Shown here in pieces: positions 11,909 through 23,783 of a DNA stretch of 64,000 nt (its first letter is position 1; every line of letters starts with the position of its first letter). Location: NCBI RefSeq assembly GCF_001641265.1, contig NW_020167533.1, forward strand, positions 310,001 to 374,000, written 5' to 3'. The translations under genes were made by a program, and so were the position numbers. The notes beneath the pieces were generated by a model. The model did not search any database and had not been told where the DNA came from. It worked only from the letters and a program-made list of their open reading frames with translations. This DNA is from Pseudogymnoascus destructans (lineage: Eukaryota > Ascomycota > Leotiomycetes > Thelebolales > Thelebolaceae).

Positions 11909-12013
11909 TGGTAGAACTATTTTCAATTTTTTTGAAGCTGCTCATATTTTGAAGGGGTGGCTTACCCCACCATCCCGGTATGGCCATGGCCCCGGTATGG
12001 CCACGACCTACGT
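10899..12013 (+). mobile_element. Decapitated pogo copy P2
   Basis: Plus-strand copy beginning abruptly inside the catalytic domain at the TA where P1 ends, and running to a terminus at 11974-12013 of the CCCGGTATGGCC...CCACGACCTACGT type, followed by TA. In P1 the equivalent codons contain CATTATCTTC, so the TA used by P1 is a natural site inside P2. The matching left half of P2 is not found on the other side of P1, so it was deleted or P1 was brought here by recombination. Confidence 0.85.
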
Positions 12014-12244
12014 TAAGCATTATAAGCATTATTACAAAAGTTATTAACGTTTTAATTTTGGTCATGTGACCTTGATTTTGGTGGGTTGCGGGTGGCTCTG
12101 GCAAAGCGTCCCGTTATGCCATCCGTCCCGTTACGCCACGACTTACGTTACAGCCACTAATAAAAAAGTTATTGGCGTTTTCATTATAGTCACGTGACCA
12201 GATTCCCGGTATGGCCATAGGCCCGGTATGGCCACGACCTACGT
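11974..12244 (+). repeat. Stack of three pogo right termini
   Basis: Three terminal sequences in the same orientation end at 12013, 12148 and 12244, each reading CCACGACYTACGT and each followed by TA. Their inner parts alternate between two types: CCCGGTATGGCC at 11974 and 12205, and CCCGTTATGCC/CCCGTTACGCC at about 12107. The 40-50 bp upstream of the second and third ends share a GTTATT..CGTTTT..GTCAYGTGACC core. They look like nested solo ends of related elements. Confidence 0.75.
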
Positions 12245-12265
12245 TAGTCAATTTAGCAGCATATG

Positions 12266-12305
12266 AGCGATTTATGAAAACTCCCCTGAGTTTTCATAAA
12301 TCGCT
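12266..12305. repeat. Perfect 18-bp inverted repeat (hairpin)
   Basis: AGCGATTTATGAAAACTC is followed by a 4-base loop (CCCT) and its exact reverse complement. It lies between the pogo termini and the 3' end of the Sec7 gene. It could form a cruciform or hairpin; its function is unknown. The remaining sequence to 12491 is otherwise featureless. Confidence 0.85.
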
Positions 12306-12491
12306 AGGAATATAGGTTAACTTGAAGGACAAGTTGCAGTGTTTGAGAGTGAGTGCGACAGCAAGTTACTCGTAATTAAAGTTGGCATAAGTTATGTACA
12401 TTGGTTATGCACACGATTGCCCCCCATCAATATCTAGCATTATTCGCCGAGGACTACTTACTGATTTGACATTGCATACGTAAGTAAGTTG

Positions 12492-15400
12492 TTACTCAGT
12501 AGACGAAGAGGGTATATCGGTGTTCTCGGGGGTGGCCGGGGGCGGTGGATGACTATCGACGGCCACTTCCTTTGACTCCAGACCAAGCTGGCCGCGAAGA
12601 TCCGGTAAGAACCTGTCAAGTCTCTTCCAAGTTTCCGTCCAAAGCTTCTCCTGAGAAGGGTCTTCAACTTGTGGCGCAAGATACTCGCTAGTGGACATTA
12701 CGAGAATAATGTTTTTCAGGCTCTCTGGAACAGCCTCCTCCTAAGGTCCAATAGTCAGTAATTTACTCGGCCCTCCCTCAATTGTTGACTTACTAGACTG
12801 TCTCCTTGTCCGCTGTTCATTAGTCGGTCCATTATGTCAAGAATTTTCAACCATAAGTCAAGCATCCCTTCCCACGTCGACAACAAAGGTAGATAATGCA
12901 AGAAAATCCGGCAGAGTAAGGTTGCCGCCTGGACCCGTGTTTCGCTCATGCCAATTGGATCGGTCGAGTAAACCTCAGGTTTAAGTAACCTGAAGATTAA
13001 TGGAAACAAGACTTCTTCAAATATGGCTGTCCATGAATGCTGGCTGCCCAACTTGAGCTCCTCTGACAGAAGCGACCGTTGCAGGGACGAAAATGCTTGG
13101 TGCCGGATTTCACGACAGGGATTGATGCATTGAGTTGTCAGAGCTTTGAATATGGGGGACCAATACGCTTCCCAGGCTGTGTGTTGTGTCAGCATGCCTT
13201 CATTATATCATACTTTCTTTACTGACCTTTGTCGCTTTCCAGATGGGATTGCTTCATCAAAGTTGGAATTCTAGGCGTAAGGTGATATATCATCCCCACT
13301 GCTTTAACGCCTCTTTCAACGACCTCGTCAGACCTGAGATGTTAGCTTGCCTACAACTCAGCTTCAAATGTGACTTACTGGGCTTTTAAAGGCTTCGTCT
13401 GCTGGCCTCTCCGAGATCTTGTATCCTGTTTTTGCTCCAGCACAGATCCAATACTTCCAGCAGATGCGAAATCATTCAAAAGAGAGACGGCCGACTCATA
13501 ATTGTCAGCCATTATCGAAGGTGGGGTCTTCCCTGTTGTAACCCCCTCCAAAATATGGAAAACAGTTGAAGACGCTTGCTGGTTCTTTGAAAGCGCCCGT
13601 AAGATGACCCAGAAGTCAGGCGAGGTGATTATTTCATTGCGTAGGGGACCTGGACTTTCGATACAAGCCTTAATCCCTTCAAGAATAGTAGGCGCCGCTT
13701 TATCCAGTAGCCCATTTTTGAAGCTAGAGATCGTATGGAGTACGACAGGGACTCGTACGAATGAGTGTTCCTACAAGTTTGGTTAGCCTAAAGGAGAGAG
13801 AGATAGGGGTTCGGTTATACGGACATAACTTGCATGCAAAAGACTGAGGAGATAGAAAACAGCTCTGGCAACCAGTGTAGGGTGGTAGTTCGCAGAATCC
13901 CGGATTACACTCTGCAGTGCTTCTGACACCTGTTCTCCTGACTGAAGGACGGAGCTCTCGTCTTTCAGAGACAGGACGGTGCATAGCTCCAAAACATAGA
14001 CAAAAGCAGGGTCATAAATTAGTCCATCACTAAGGGTTTTCTGGCCATTCACTGTCGCAGCATTGTTATCGAATTTTACCGCTATAATCGTAGAGGAAGG
14101 ATCATCTGGCAATTGCGAGAGTAATGCTTCGATGAGGTACTGTGAGGATTCCGCCGGCAAATCCCTAAATTATGTTAGTTTATGGGTTACTCACGTATCT
14201 TGAGATTATCTTACATGACATCTGCGAAGACATCGCTCATGTAGCATGCATTTACGCATCCGACTGTGCACAGTGTGCTCTCAAGCTCTTCCTCAGATGG
14301 CTCTGGTGGGTCATCGGCAGCATAACTCGAGATATACGAAGTAAATGCTGAGAAGAGGCCTGCATCAGTGGCTTTGGCTCCACGGTCGATGACCTGCGAT
14401 GGGTTCTGCAGAGGAATGGGTGAAATTTGCATCCTATTCGGTGCAGCAGAGAAGAATGGTGGTATCAGGCTATTAACAAACAGATTGATCCATATGCGGA
14501 CAATCTAATAAAATATTAGCCTCCCCAGATTAGATTTACAGTTCTTAGACACTCACATGTATCCAACTATTTTTGATAACAGTCTCGCTGCCGGACACGA
14601 CACGGAACAACACAACAGTCGCTAATTGGGCCTTGAAATCTCTCCCAAATTTAACAGCCATCTCACTGACCATAACACTCGTATCCTCTACTTGGATCTC
14701 CGTGTTTAATGCTGTGCTTGCTGGGGTTACTGTTGCAAGGGTGCTAATGTAGCTGAGACAGTACACAATCTGGTCCAGAGTTTCCGTCATACCATACCGA
14801 CTAGCAATTCGAGCACACTGATCAAATCCTGTGACAACTCGGTGAAAGACAGCGTCATCGCTGGCAGACATAAACACATAAGACAGAGTTGCAATAACGG
14901 GCTTCCATGTTGCCTCGAACATGTCAGCGTCATAAATGTTTGTGTCGCAGGAGATTAGATTTCCAGCCGATTCGGATTTAAGCAGCAGCTCTTTCCAGGC
15001 GTAATCGAAGGCATGCTGGTTGTCGTGTTCGTCAGGTAGGATGATTTCGTTCGACTTGATGGAGTCAAATATATCTTGAAGGTATTGTGGCGCAAAATCC
15101 TTTCCTCCGTTTACGCCACGGAGGTTTCTCGAGAAGTCATTCAACGTCATCCGGTTCTGTGACTTAAGGTTGGGATTATGCTGGTCTGTGTTCAATATAA
15201 TTATGGCATACGTCAGGACGTATATCGCATCCTTGTCTGCGATCTCATCTGGTGGTGACTGCGCACAGTACTTCTCCGAGAAATAGGTAATGATTCGTTC
15301 AATCAAAGCCGACTCTCCTGGTAGCCTGAACGCCTCCAGGAGAGCCCTCACCGCCTCGTCAACACGTTTGCCCGAGAAATCAAATCGATTCAGGAAAGCC

Positions 15401-17638
15401 TCAAGGATGGGTTCGTTGCCCTTCTTCGACAAAAACTCGCCCAGTACTTTCTTAGAGATACGGCTAGTTCCCATCAAAAACGTAGCAACAGAATCAGGAT
15501 CGCTTGAGTCATCGATTATCCCTTGAGACGTTAAGTAGGCTATACCTGCTTTTGGACTCTCGTTAAACTTTGTTGTGCCCTTGATAATGATTTTCTTCCT
15601 CCTTCGTTGTTCCCTCAACTGGGTTTGATCGGGATAATCTCCGCTTCGAGGTGGTTCGTCGAGTCTTTCGCTTATAAACTGCACATAACCCAGGAGAGCA
15701 TCCAAACACAATGGTGGGACACTTGTCGTACTCCAGGTGGCCGAGTCAGGGATGGCATTACGTGACAGAAGGCCGACCATGTCCTCACAAAGATCACTCC
15801 GATCCACGTCACAATCGTAGTTCACGTACAACTCAACCATATATGTTGGAATGCGAGCAAGAGCGCCCACACTCTCCACCATAGCCTCTCTCGCGTCTGG
15901 TTTCCGAGAGCCTCCTTCCATACCTAGTTTTTGCCTGTCCTTGATAGGAACCGGAGTCGACCGGCCGCTATTTGTTTGCGAGGGAGCTTGTGGTACGCCA
16001 GAGTAGAGTGATGGATCAATGCCTGGCTCCCTTGGTATCTCAACACGTGGGTGTAGACACGCCACCATGTAAGATAAGAACAGTTCTTGCTGCAATTTCA
16101 ACACCTCTCTGCACGTGGACAAGAGCGTGCCAGCAACTATCAGAGATTCGTGGAGTATGGCCATGTTGTCAGACCTCACCAGCTGGAACAGATGCCGGCA
16201 AAGTCTATCTTCGGCGAGTGATGCCAGACTAGGATGTTTGGAGATGGACGGGCCAGCAACTTCAAGGGCAACGTCAATAATACGTAGTGCCATGACTCTC
16301 ATGGCATCCACATGTTGGCGATCTTGCGGGTTCAGGAGGTCGACTAGAACACGGAAGAGTTCCCTGATCGATGGAAGCGAGTACGGCTTGATTTCAATGT
16401 CTTCTGAAGCTTCTGAACTTGGCCCGGAGCCAATTTCGGATTCGTAGTTGCTTGTTGGCATACCGCTTGCCTCCGTTCGTTGTGGGGCGTCCAAATTTAC
16501 GCTTGGTAGCGGTTCAGACTCTGTTGGCGCAGATAGTGACGAGGCAACAGCGTCGTTGCCATTTGCGGACGGATCCATCTTTACACCATCCATATCTTCC
16601 TTTGTGCTTTCGTCTAAAGCTTCGATATGTTCTCCTGCCGCAACCTCGAGGTATTTCAATCTTTCAAATATTACCTGGCACATTTTGATCATCGACATCT
16701 CCGCTGATCGACGGAGTAACTCGGACAGTCTCGATTGACAGCACATACTAAGGCCAGTCTCCATCATTTCGCAGACGCTTTCATCACTTAACAGCTCTCC
16801 TCCAGGTCCTGATATCATTCCTTCCATAAGCTTTAATATTCGTAGGAGAACAATCTCGTCGGCTGCGGAATCACTTGCTTCAAACCTACAATGCGTAATA
16901 GCAGCCGACAGCGACTGCATTGCTAGGGCTAACCTAGGAGAATCACGGCTTATTAGATTATAGGAGAAAAACTTCGTGATAGCAACGAGAGCCAACGAGG
17001 TAATAGGGGCTGAGGTCGCGGATGCCTGGATAACCTGGAGGAATGGGTGGAGAAGCGCAGGAGTATCGAAATTGCGAATATCTACACAGCAAGTTAGCCT
17101 AGATGCTCTTATATATTCATAGCAATGAACATATACCCTTGCAGCCGATCAAGTCCCGCCTCAAGCGTCCAAAGCCAGCCATTAAGGGGTTATCTTGCAT
17201 GCTCTTTCCCTTCTTCCCCCGCAGCCCCCACCTGTTTGCTAGGCTGTCATATTCAACAAGAGATGGTCGAACTTGCTGCCCCTTTCGAGCAGAAAGGCTG
17301 CGTCCTGGCATTGAAGGTCTGGATCCTTCCGCAACGGAGTTTGAAGAGCTTGTACTCCCACCAAGGATAGCCGAAACCGATGAATGGGCCCATCTAGCAT
17401 GCTTACGCATGGCAGATGCCACGGTTATACATTCTGTTGTTATTAGAGCTACCGGGTCGATGGCCACTGAAACTGAAACTGGAAAGGCTCCTGGGCGTCT
17501 GTTGGGCGAAGACGGTGCTTGGCGAACTTGGTTCGGCATATCCCCCGTGAATTCACCTGTGCTGGCTTGAAATGGCATATGGGATTCCAATTCTGTCCGG
17601 CCTCTCCCTAGTTCTCTGGCCTGTTCATCGCCGCTCAT
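12492..17638 (-). CDS. Sec7-domain ARF guanine-nucleotide exchange factor (GEA/GBF1 family)
   Basis: Large ARF-GEF that activates ARF1-type GTPases at the early Golgi to recruit COPI coat. Eight exons splice in phase to 1595 residues, the usual length of fungal Gea proteins: 17638-17137, 17081-14557, 14504-14215, 14164-13825, 13770-13379, 13333-13227, 13176-12794 and 12740-12492. Introns are 45-55 bp with mostly GTAWGT-like donors; the fourth uses GTCCGT with a good GGCTAAC branch. The N-terminal DCB/HUS region includes ITTECITVASAMRKHARW. The Sec7 domain (about residues 560-760) carries the catalytic glutamate loop FRLPGESALIERI and ILNTDQHNPNLKSQNRMT. C-terminal HDS-like helices follow. An in-frame ATG at 17758 would add residues from a minisatellite and is unlikely to be the start. 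Confidence 0.93.
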
Positions 17639-17686
17639 GACTTGTATCCGCAAACGTGGTATGAAGGTCGCTACAAAACGGACCTG

Positions 17687-17850
17687 GGTCGGTGGTGTAT
17701 TGTTGGAGGTCGCTGCAGGCTGAGTCAAGTCGGTGGTGTATAATTGGGGTAGCTGCAAGCGAGCTGGGTTGGTGGTGTCTTGTTGGGAGTCCCTCCAAGC
17801 TGAGTAAAGTTAGTGGTGTATTGTTGAAAGTCGCTCCCAAGCTGCGTCAG
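17687..17850. repeat. About 41-bp tandem repeat upstream of the Sec7 gene
   Basis: Roughly four degenerate units, each starting near GGTGGTGTATTGTTGG and containing an AGCTGAGT-like motif. It lies within 50-210 bp upstream of the chosen start codon, so it may sit in the 5' leader or promoter. Confidence 0.75.
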
Positions 17851-18590
17851 GGTGTATTATGGAGGCTCGAGCAGGAGAAAGAACTCACAAATAGCAAAAA
17901 CGTCAAGCCCAGAACTTTTCAGGGTGACAAAGATCACCTGTCAAGAAAATGTGGGCTTTCTTGTCTCCACCGTTGGACTTTCGAACGTCTATAAATTTCG
18001 GAGGCACAGCTCCCCCATGCCGCGTCGTGTCCCGATCCAGGGTCAACTGGTCCGGTCGCGTTGTTATCTACTGGAGTCACGTGTCGTTATCAGATAAACA
18101 AGACAGAACCTCTATATTAGAATCTTGTGAATTATAAAATCCAGGTGTGAATAATTGATTACAGGGTCACAGGTGGTCTCAGTGAGAATGACAATAGCAC
18201 TGAGTTCAGCTACACTGTATCCAGGTCTACGGCCGAGAAATTCGTCACTCGTATGTATGAGCACAGCTGGTTGTAAACCACAATAACTAATATGCAGATT
18301 CCCTTGAAATATACGCCTTCTATAGCCAATGCATTGGGAGGGTGATCAAGTCCACATGACAATTCCGCCCGTGCTGTTCCCTTTCTACAACACTTACATA
18401 GTATACATTTCCATAACACAAACCGCGTTAAGACTATCTCCACCCCCACCAAATACTGCCACCCAGCTGACCCGTACCGATAAACTGGCATGGATGTGTC
18501 TATATATGTCGTCAGATACAATTCCAGTATGGGGTGGCGTAAATTTGCCCTTACAGCTGCCTTGGGTGGGTTCTTCTCCGTCATGATCTC
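17851..18590. other. Gene-free stretch between Sec7 gene and Anp1
   Basis: About 740 bp. It holds the rest of the Sec7-gene upstream region and the downstream region of the Anp1 gene, both transcribed leftward. I see no gene, tRNA or transposon. Confidence 0.6.
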
Positions 18591-20185
18591 TCAAGGGTTA
18601 GCAACGCGAGTAGCGGTTGCTTGTTGCCCCTTTGCCTTCTCAAGCATAGCCAGGCTTTGAATATCCGTCTTATCCTTTTCCCACTGGCTGTTGGGGTCAT
18701 CAAACTGTTCCTTAATTTTTTTGGCCCTCTCAGCTTTCTCTTTCTCTTCATTTTCACGTACCAGGCGCTCCTGCTCCATTTCCTACATCAAGTTAGTCGA
18801 GTGGTTGTTATAGGACGAGATATAACATACCTCCATGTGTCGAATGTCATCAACACTTGGCTCATACAAATGCCAGATGGTGTAATGTGGTAGGCCTACA
18901 ACAGAAAATTTCATCCGCTTCGCCATCTGATTTATGTTTAGCTTCACGTTGCACCGGCTAGATGTTGGGACGTACCTTTCCGAACCCTTCCGTCTCCGCA
19001 TGCTTCTCAAAGCTGAAGGCTGGGAAGTGAACCCCAGACCTGAATACCTTAGCCTTAGCCAAAATACTAACTCCACCCACGCCGTCAATCTCCATTTCCA
19101 TATCCGGGTCACCATATGGATCTCGCAAGTAGGCAAGATGCGGCCGCCATGTGGCATACTCTGCATACCCTTCGACAATGACTGCGTCTTCGTCGAGGGT
19201 GTCTGCCAACATCAATGCTGTCTCTGACTCCTGCCAGGAATTAAGATCATATGGTTGTTCCCCCCCTAGCCAATCCGGCAGGGGCCTCCAGACATCTAGC
19301 ACCAAAGTGTTAGGACCTATGGTAAATTGGGGATTTCTACCTCAGTTCACTTACTAGGGACAATAACATCTTTATTGTGTCGCATTAAATCCTCCAGGAT
19401 AGTGAAAGGAGCGGTTTCAACATCAACGTCTCGCCAATATACCCAGCTATGGTAAGGCCGCAAGGCAGCGCTGAGTAGCCAGTTCCGCGCCTGTGCCATA
19501 AGCTTTCTCCGGCTAGCTTGGGCTGCAAATCCGTGGCGACTTTCCACATCCTGGTTCACTTTCTGACCAAAGTCCTTCTCGATGATGGATATCTCGCCAT
19601 ATGGTTGATTTGGATCCTCTTCGGCCTGGAGTCCCTCGAGAAGCTCGGTTAACACCAACAAGGTCCTATCCTTGGAATCCGACACAAGGAATGCGAGGTC
19701 GATTAAATGATGTGGGTATGTGAGGTTCCGCAGGTGAGAAAAGAACATCGGCAAATGTGATTCCGCGTCACGTAATGGTGCGCAGAGGAGGATACGCTCC
19801 TCTCTTTCCCATCCCCTCGCAGTACCTCCAACATTGGATAAGTCGTAGTACCGCACAGTCTCTAGTTGGAAATCTTCCCCGGATGAAGGCAGACCCAGTG
19901 TTATCAGAGGCATTATTGACACCCCAGGCCATACAAAGATGCAAAAGACTAAACCAACGCCGAGGCAAATAGCAAGTCGTATTAAAAGGGCTCGCCGTTT
20001 TCTTAATGCAGTCGGTGAACTTCTGGGTTGGAACCTACAACCAGCACCTGGTCAGCTGCCGCACAGGGTATTCAACTCGATCTTGGAAAGCATTACCTAT
20101 GTGGAGAAATTGTGAAGGTACCAGTGCCGCCTTGTGGGTATGGGTGGCCCTTTGAATAGGCATTTGCCTGATGTCTCGATAACAT
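18591..20185 (-). CDS. anp1: Mannan polymerase II complex subunit Anp1
   Basis: Golgi type II membrane glycosyltransferase of the Anp1/Mnn9/Van1 family (GT62), which elongates the alpha-1,6-mannan backbone of N-glycans. Five exons splice in phase to 458 residues: 20185-20097, 20034-19355, 19295-18976, 18926-18831 and 18782-18591. Introns are 48-62 bp. A single membrane anchor follows a basic stretch (ALLIRLAICLGVGLVFCIF). The family signatures are present: ILLCAPLRDAESHLPMFF, WVYWRDVDVETAP (metal-binding DxD), WRPLPDWLGGEQPYDLNSW and DMEMEIDGVGGVSILAKA. The C-terminus is a charged coiled-coil (EEKEKAERAKKIKE), as is usual for this family. An in-frame ATG further upstream (20326) exists; I prefer 20185 because the extension lacks recognisable sequence. 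Confidence 0.93.
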
Positions 20186-22102
20186 TTTCGGCGATGGAGA
20201 AGCATATGATGGCAACATTAAGACAATTGTGGCCAACAGTATTCCAACGTCGTGTAGTTGGAAATCGAGATCAGTAGGCCAGTCGATGGTCCCCAACGTT
20301 TGCGGAACACCGATGCGATTGAACACAGGTGCCCGTTGCGATTAAATACGGAGGTGAGCGCAATTGACCTTGAAAAAAGCCAGCAATATTGGACTGTTCG
20401 TCGCCAGACGGGATTGCATTCCCACAAGCGTCGTGTCTGGCTGGTGGGTGTATAGTCGTTGGTCGTCACTTCAAGGAACGACGTCTTCAGTTCCCCTTGG
20501 GCGCGGAATTTAGGTTCAAACGAGGAGCGTATGTACGAGACGAGTACAAGGTCTTGCTTGGGCGGCCACCTTTCTTCTTTGGTAGGGAGGAAAAGCTGAA
20601 ACAGGCGCGCCAATCGGAGGGGAAAAACATGGTCCCGCTAAAGGCTTTGTGATGGCCATGTCACGTGATGCCATATTTGGAAAATGCAGGAGAGGGACAG
20701 ACAGAACAGAACAGACGGGAAGAAGTCCACAGGAACGAAGACTGATACTTCAACGATGTGTTTTACTTCTGTGGGGCTACAACAGATCGAATTTGGCGAC
20801 GTACAGCTCAATAGGGGGCATGTGAAGTCTTCACTATTGACAGTATTTGACGCGATACTACAACTTCCATGTCACTATAATCGTGCTGCAGAACGTCTTG
20901 GTATAATATTTATTTCGGGGCCCATCAGACCAACTATGAACTTCTCACAAGTTACATATATGAAGTTAATTACTTCAGGAAAGAGAACGAAAAGGTGGTG
21001 CTATATGCAGAACTAGTGTCTGTTAGCAAAAAGCCACCCACGACAATGCAGATATCCATCATAATTTAACATGAAATATGCTCAGACAGGCCGGTTTACT
21101 CAAGCAACTCGGCCGGCCTCAGGTCCTAACGTTCCAAGACGCAACGAGAAGACCTGAGACACGGAAGCCAGCATAACACAAGTGACACCCCAGCCCGAAA
21201 GCCAAATTAAGTGCTCCTCAAAACTCCACAACCGATCATTCCGATCTGTGAAGACCAGTCTGGTGTGGGAGGGTGGCTCGGCCGAATACGACTTAGTTGA
21301 ATGGATAAGCTGTTGTCATCATGGCATTTGATTTTTTTACGAAAGGTATTGCTTCCTACCTTTACCGGTGATTGAGGATATTGAGGACCGCCTATTGTCT
21401 CGTTAGTTGTTGCCTTGAAATGTAATCATTGCATAACAGTGTTTGAGAATGTTTTCAGAAAAATATTTTTGGTAATAAGATATCATCAAGGTGTTCAGAA
21501 GCAGAACTGTTTGAAATGTTTTTTCATCAGGAAACGGATTGGAGTGTTCGCAAGGGAACTCCAGGTATTGGAAGAAGAAGAGAGGTCGCTCTTACCATTG
21601 CAGCCAAAAAATAAAACTTTCCTATAGTTCCTATCTCCTATGATTCTAATCCTGTCAGCCCAGATCCTCAAAGAAATGTTTGGATAATGATTGAAGGTGG
21701 ATGTGCTTCAGATGGTAGTGCATGTTGTTCGATTTGGCTCAGGTAATCGCCAGAACTCTGTGAAAGAATTTCATCAGGAGCAAGGGGAATGTATGATATG
21801 ACAGTACTTACAGTATTAACTGAATGCTCACACCGTGGCGCAATACAGTAGGTATGCTGCAAAGGCGATTTTGAACATGGATCTTTGCCAGCATTCATTG
21901 CGTTTGTAGAATGTAAAGGGGATTTGAGAGTTGAAAGTTTTCGTTTTTAAAGCGGGACAGGTGCTCCAGAAAACTCCCAAGCTAGCAATTAGCGACGGAT
22001 AATCGTTCCACCTAGCGTGCGATTAGCATGCCCTTCACGGAGGAAGACCTGGGAACTTTTGAGCGCATCGCATTTCTACGACACCAGCTCTCTGCCCAAG
22101 AA
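20186..22102. other. Long gene-poor intergenic stretch
   Basis: About 1.9 kb between the divergent Anp1 and Mtr3 genes. Apart from the weak small-gene candidate at 21668-21898 I find no supported gene, RNA or mobile element. Sequence becomes AT-rich near 21300-21650. Both promoters must lie here. Confidence 0.55.
21668..21898 (-). CDS. Candidate small spliced gene, unknown
   Basis: An open frame starting MNAGKDPCSKSPLQH contains a canonical 54-bp intron (21811-21758: GTAAGT...TTTCACAG). Both exons stay in phase whether or not it is spliced. The spliced product would be 58 residues with three cysteines; I do not recognise it. It could instead be a chance frame or an upstream leader. It is included only because the splice sites are good. 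Confidence 0.22.
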   Translation of the reverse strand: MNAGKDPCSKSPLQHTYCIAPRCEHSVNTVSTVISYIPLAPDEILSQSSGDYLSQIEQHALPSEAHPPSIIIQTFL

Positions 22103-23116
22103 ATGGCCGACAGACGCCGCATCAACGGACCCAGCTGCGGCACGGCACCACCACTGTTTACGGGCAGTGATGGAAGCAGCCCCGAGACGAAGAGCAGATT
22201 GGCTCGAACAAGAGCGCCGAATGTGATTCGGAAGATTTGTCAGTCGCAATTATTTAAAACCTCTTGATAAAGGCGGCCGTTCTAACATGCTACAGTTCTC
22301 AAAACTGGTGTCACTCCGTCTGCTTCAGGCTCCGCATATCTCGAATGCGAATCACAGCCGAAATCATCAACCCCCAAGTTGTCGTCGCTATCATCGTCGG
22401 GGATTAAAATAAGCTGTACTGTCCATGGGCCACGACCACTGCCCCGATCTGCACCATTTTCGCCCCATGTTGTCCTGGCAGCTCATGTTAAATACGCCCC
22501 ATTTGCCACCCGGAAGAGGCGTGGGTACCAGCGATATCCAGGCGAGCGTGACCTTGCAATGCACCTCGAAACGGCATTGAGGGGAGTTGTCATTGGAGAC
22601 CGATGGCCAAAAAGCGGAGTCGACGTTGTTATCACGATTTTGGAGGGCGAGGAGGATCAATGGTGGGAGGACGACAACCAGGCTGAATCAGGACCAGCGG
22701 GCCAGTGGGGTATGATGAGTGTTCTTAGCGGCTGTATTACAGTTGCTTCTGCCGCTATTTCCGATGCAGGAATTGACTGCGTGGACATGGTCTCCGGCGG
22801 GGTAGCAGCGGTAGTAAGGGATCGAGAGTTACAAGTGTCCGCCAAATCCGGAACTCTTCCACAGCCTACCTTGGTTTTAGATCCGGTGCCCTCGGAGCAC
22901 TCAGAGATACTAGCAGCCTGTGTGGTAGCATATTTACCTTCACGAGACGAGATCACAGATCTCTGGGCGAAGGGGGATTTTGACACGGGATATTCGGAAG
23001 ACGGACATTCTTCTTACGATTCTTTGTCGGAAAATGCTATCGAGGCAGCAAAGGGGTCATACCGAGTACTCGATGCGGCACTGAAAGAGTCCGTAGCTCT
23101 GAAACTGAGAGGTTGA
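22103..23116 (+). CDS. mtr3: Exosome complex subunit Mtr3 (RNase PH fold)
   Basis: Non-catalytic ring subunit of the RNA exosome (human EXOSC6), acting in nuclear and cytoplasmic 3'-5' RNA decay and processing. Two exons, 22103-22238 and 22296-23116, are joined across a 57-bp intron (GTCAGT...TTCTAACATGCTACAG), giving 318 residues. The RNase PH-type fold is seen in YLECESQ, ISCTVHGPRPLPRS, the central GVVIGDRWPKSGVDVVITIL and SVLSGCITVASAAISDAGI. I chose MADRRRINGP (22103) because RRxNGP-like openings are typical of this family; an in-frame ATG at 22028 would add 25 residues. Confidence 0.9.
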
Positions 23117-23783
23117 CAGGAGGCGCCACGGTAAACCAATATACCTGAGCTCTGGGAAAGATGCGGTAGCAAGCTGTGGAAGGCAGAAGCCATGTGTCAA
23201 AAGGCATGTCCGACTATCAACACCGGAGCGGAAATATGCAATGGCAAGGAGACTAACCTTGATCCTACTAAATCCTTTGGGATGGGATAGATCTCTCTCA
23301 CGAAGAACTCGTGCCTTGTACACACTTCAGTACAATGAGTGAGAGTTTTTATCCAGTGGCACAAAAATAAATCACGTGCCATAGGGCTGTCGCCAAGGGC
23401 ACATCCCACAAATCTGCTTAATAAGCACCTTATACTAGCGCCGTATGTCAACTATAAGTTTTCAAAATATTTTCGTTTCCAAACATTTAAAAGTGTAAAA
23501 GTTCCGCACAAAGAAACTGAACATTGTCAGACTCAGCAATACCAATGCTTGATTGTTATGGTTAGTACATCCAATCCTATTCCGATCCCATCTTCGATAT
23601 GATTCAACAATCTGTCAATCCCCTGAGAACCAGAGTCTCTGGATATGAAGTTCAAATATATGTTTTAATTAATGATTTATCGTTACTACTTTCCACATTA
23701 CTCCCAAAGCACCTTTTTGTCACACTCACTGACTGACACAAATGGTTTTACAGGAATAGGTTATTGACCTTGACTATCTCAAG
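23117..23783. other. Intergenic, Mtr3 to Sen34
   Basis: About 670 bp containing the Mtr3 3' region and the Sen34 promoter, both in the same direction. AT-rich from about 23430. No further gene, tRNA or repeat seen. Confidence 0.6.
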
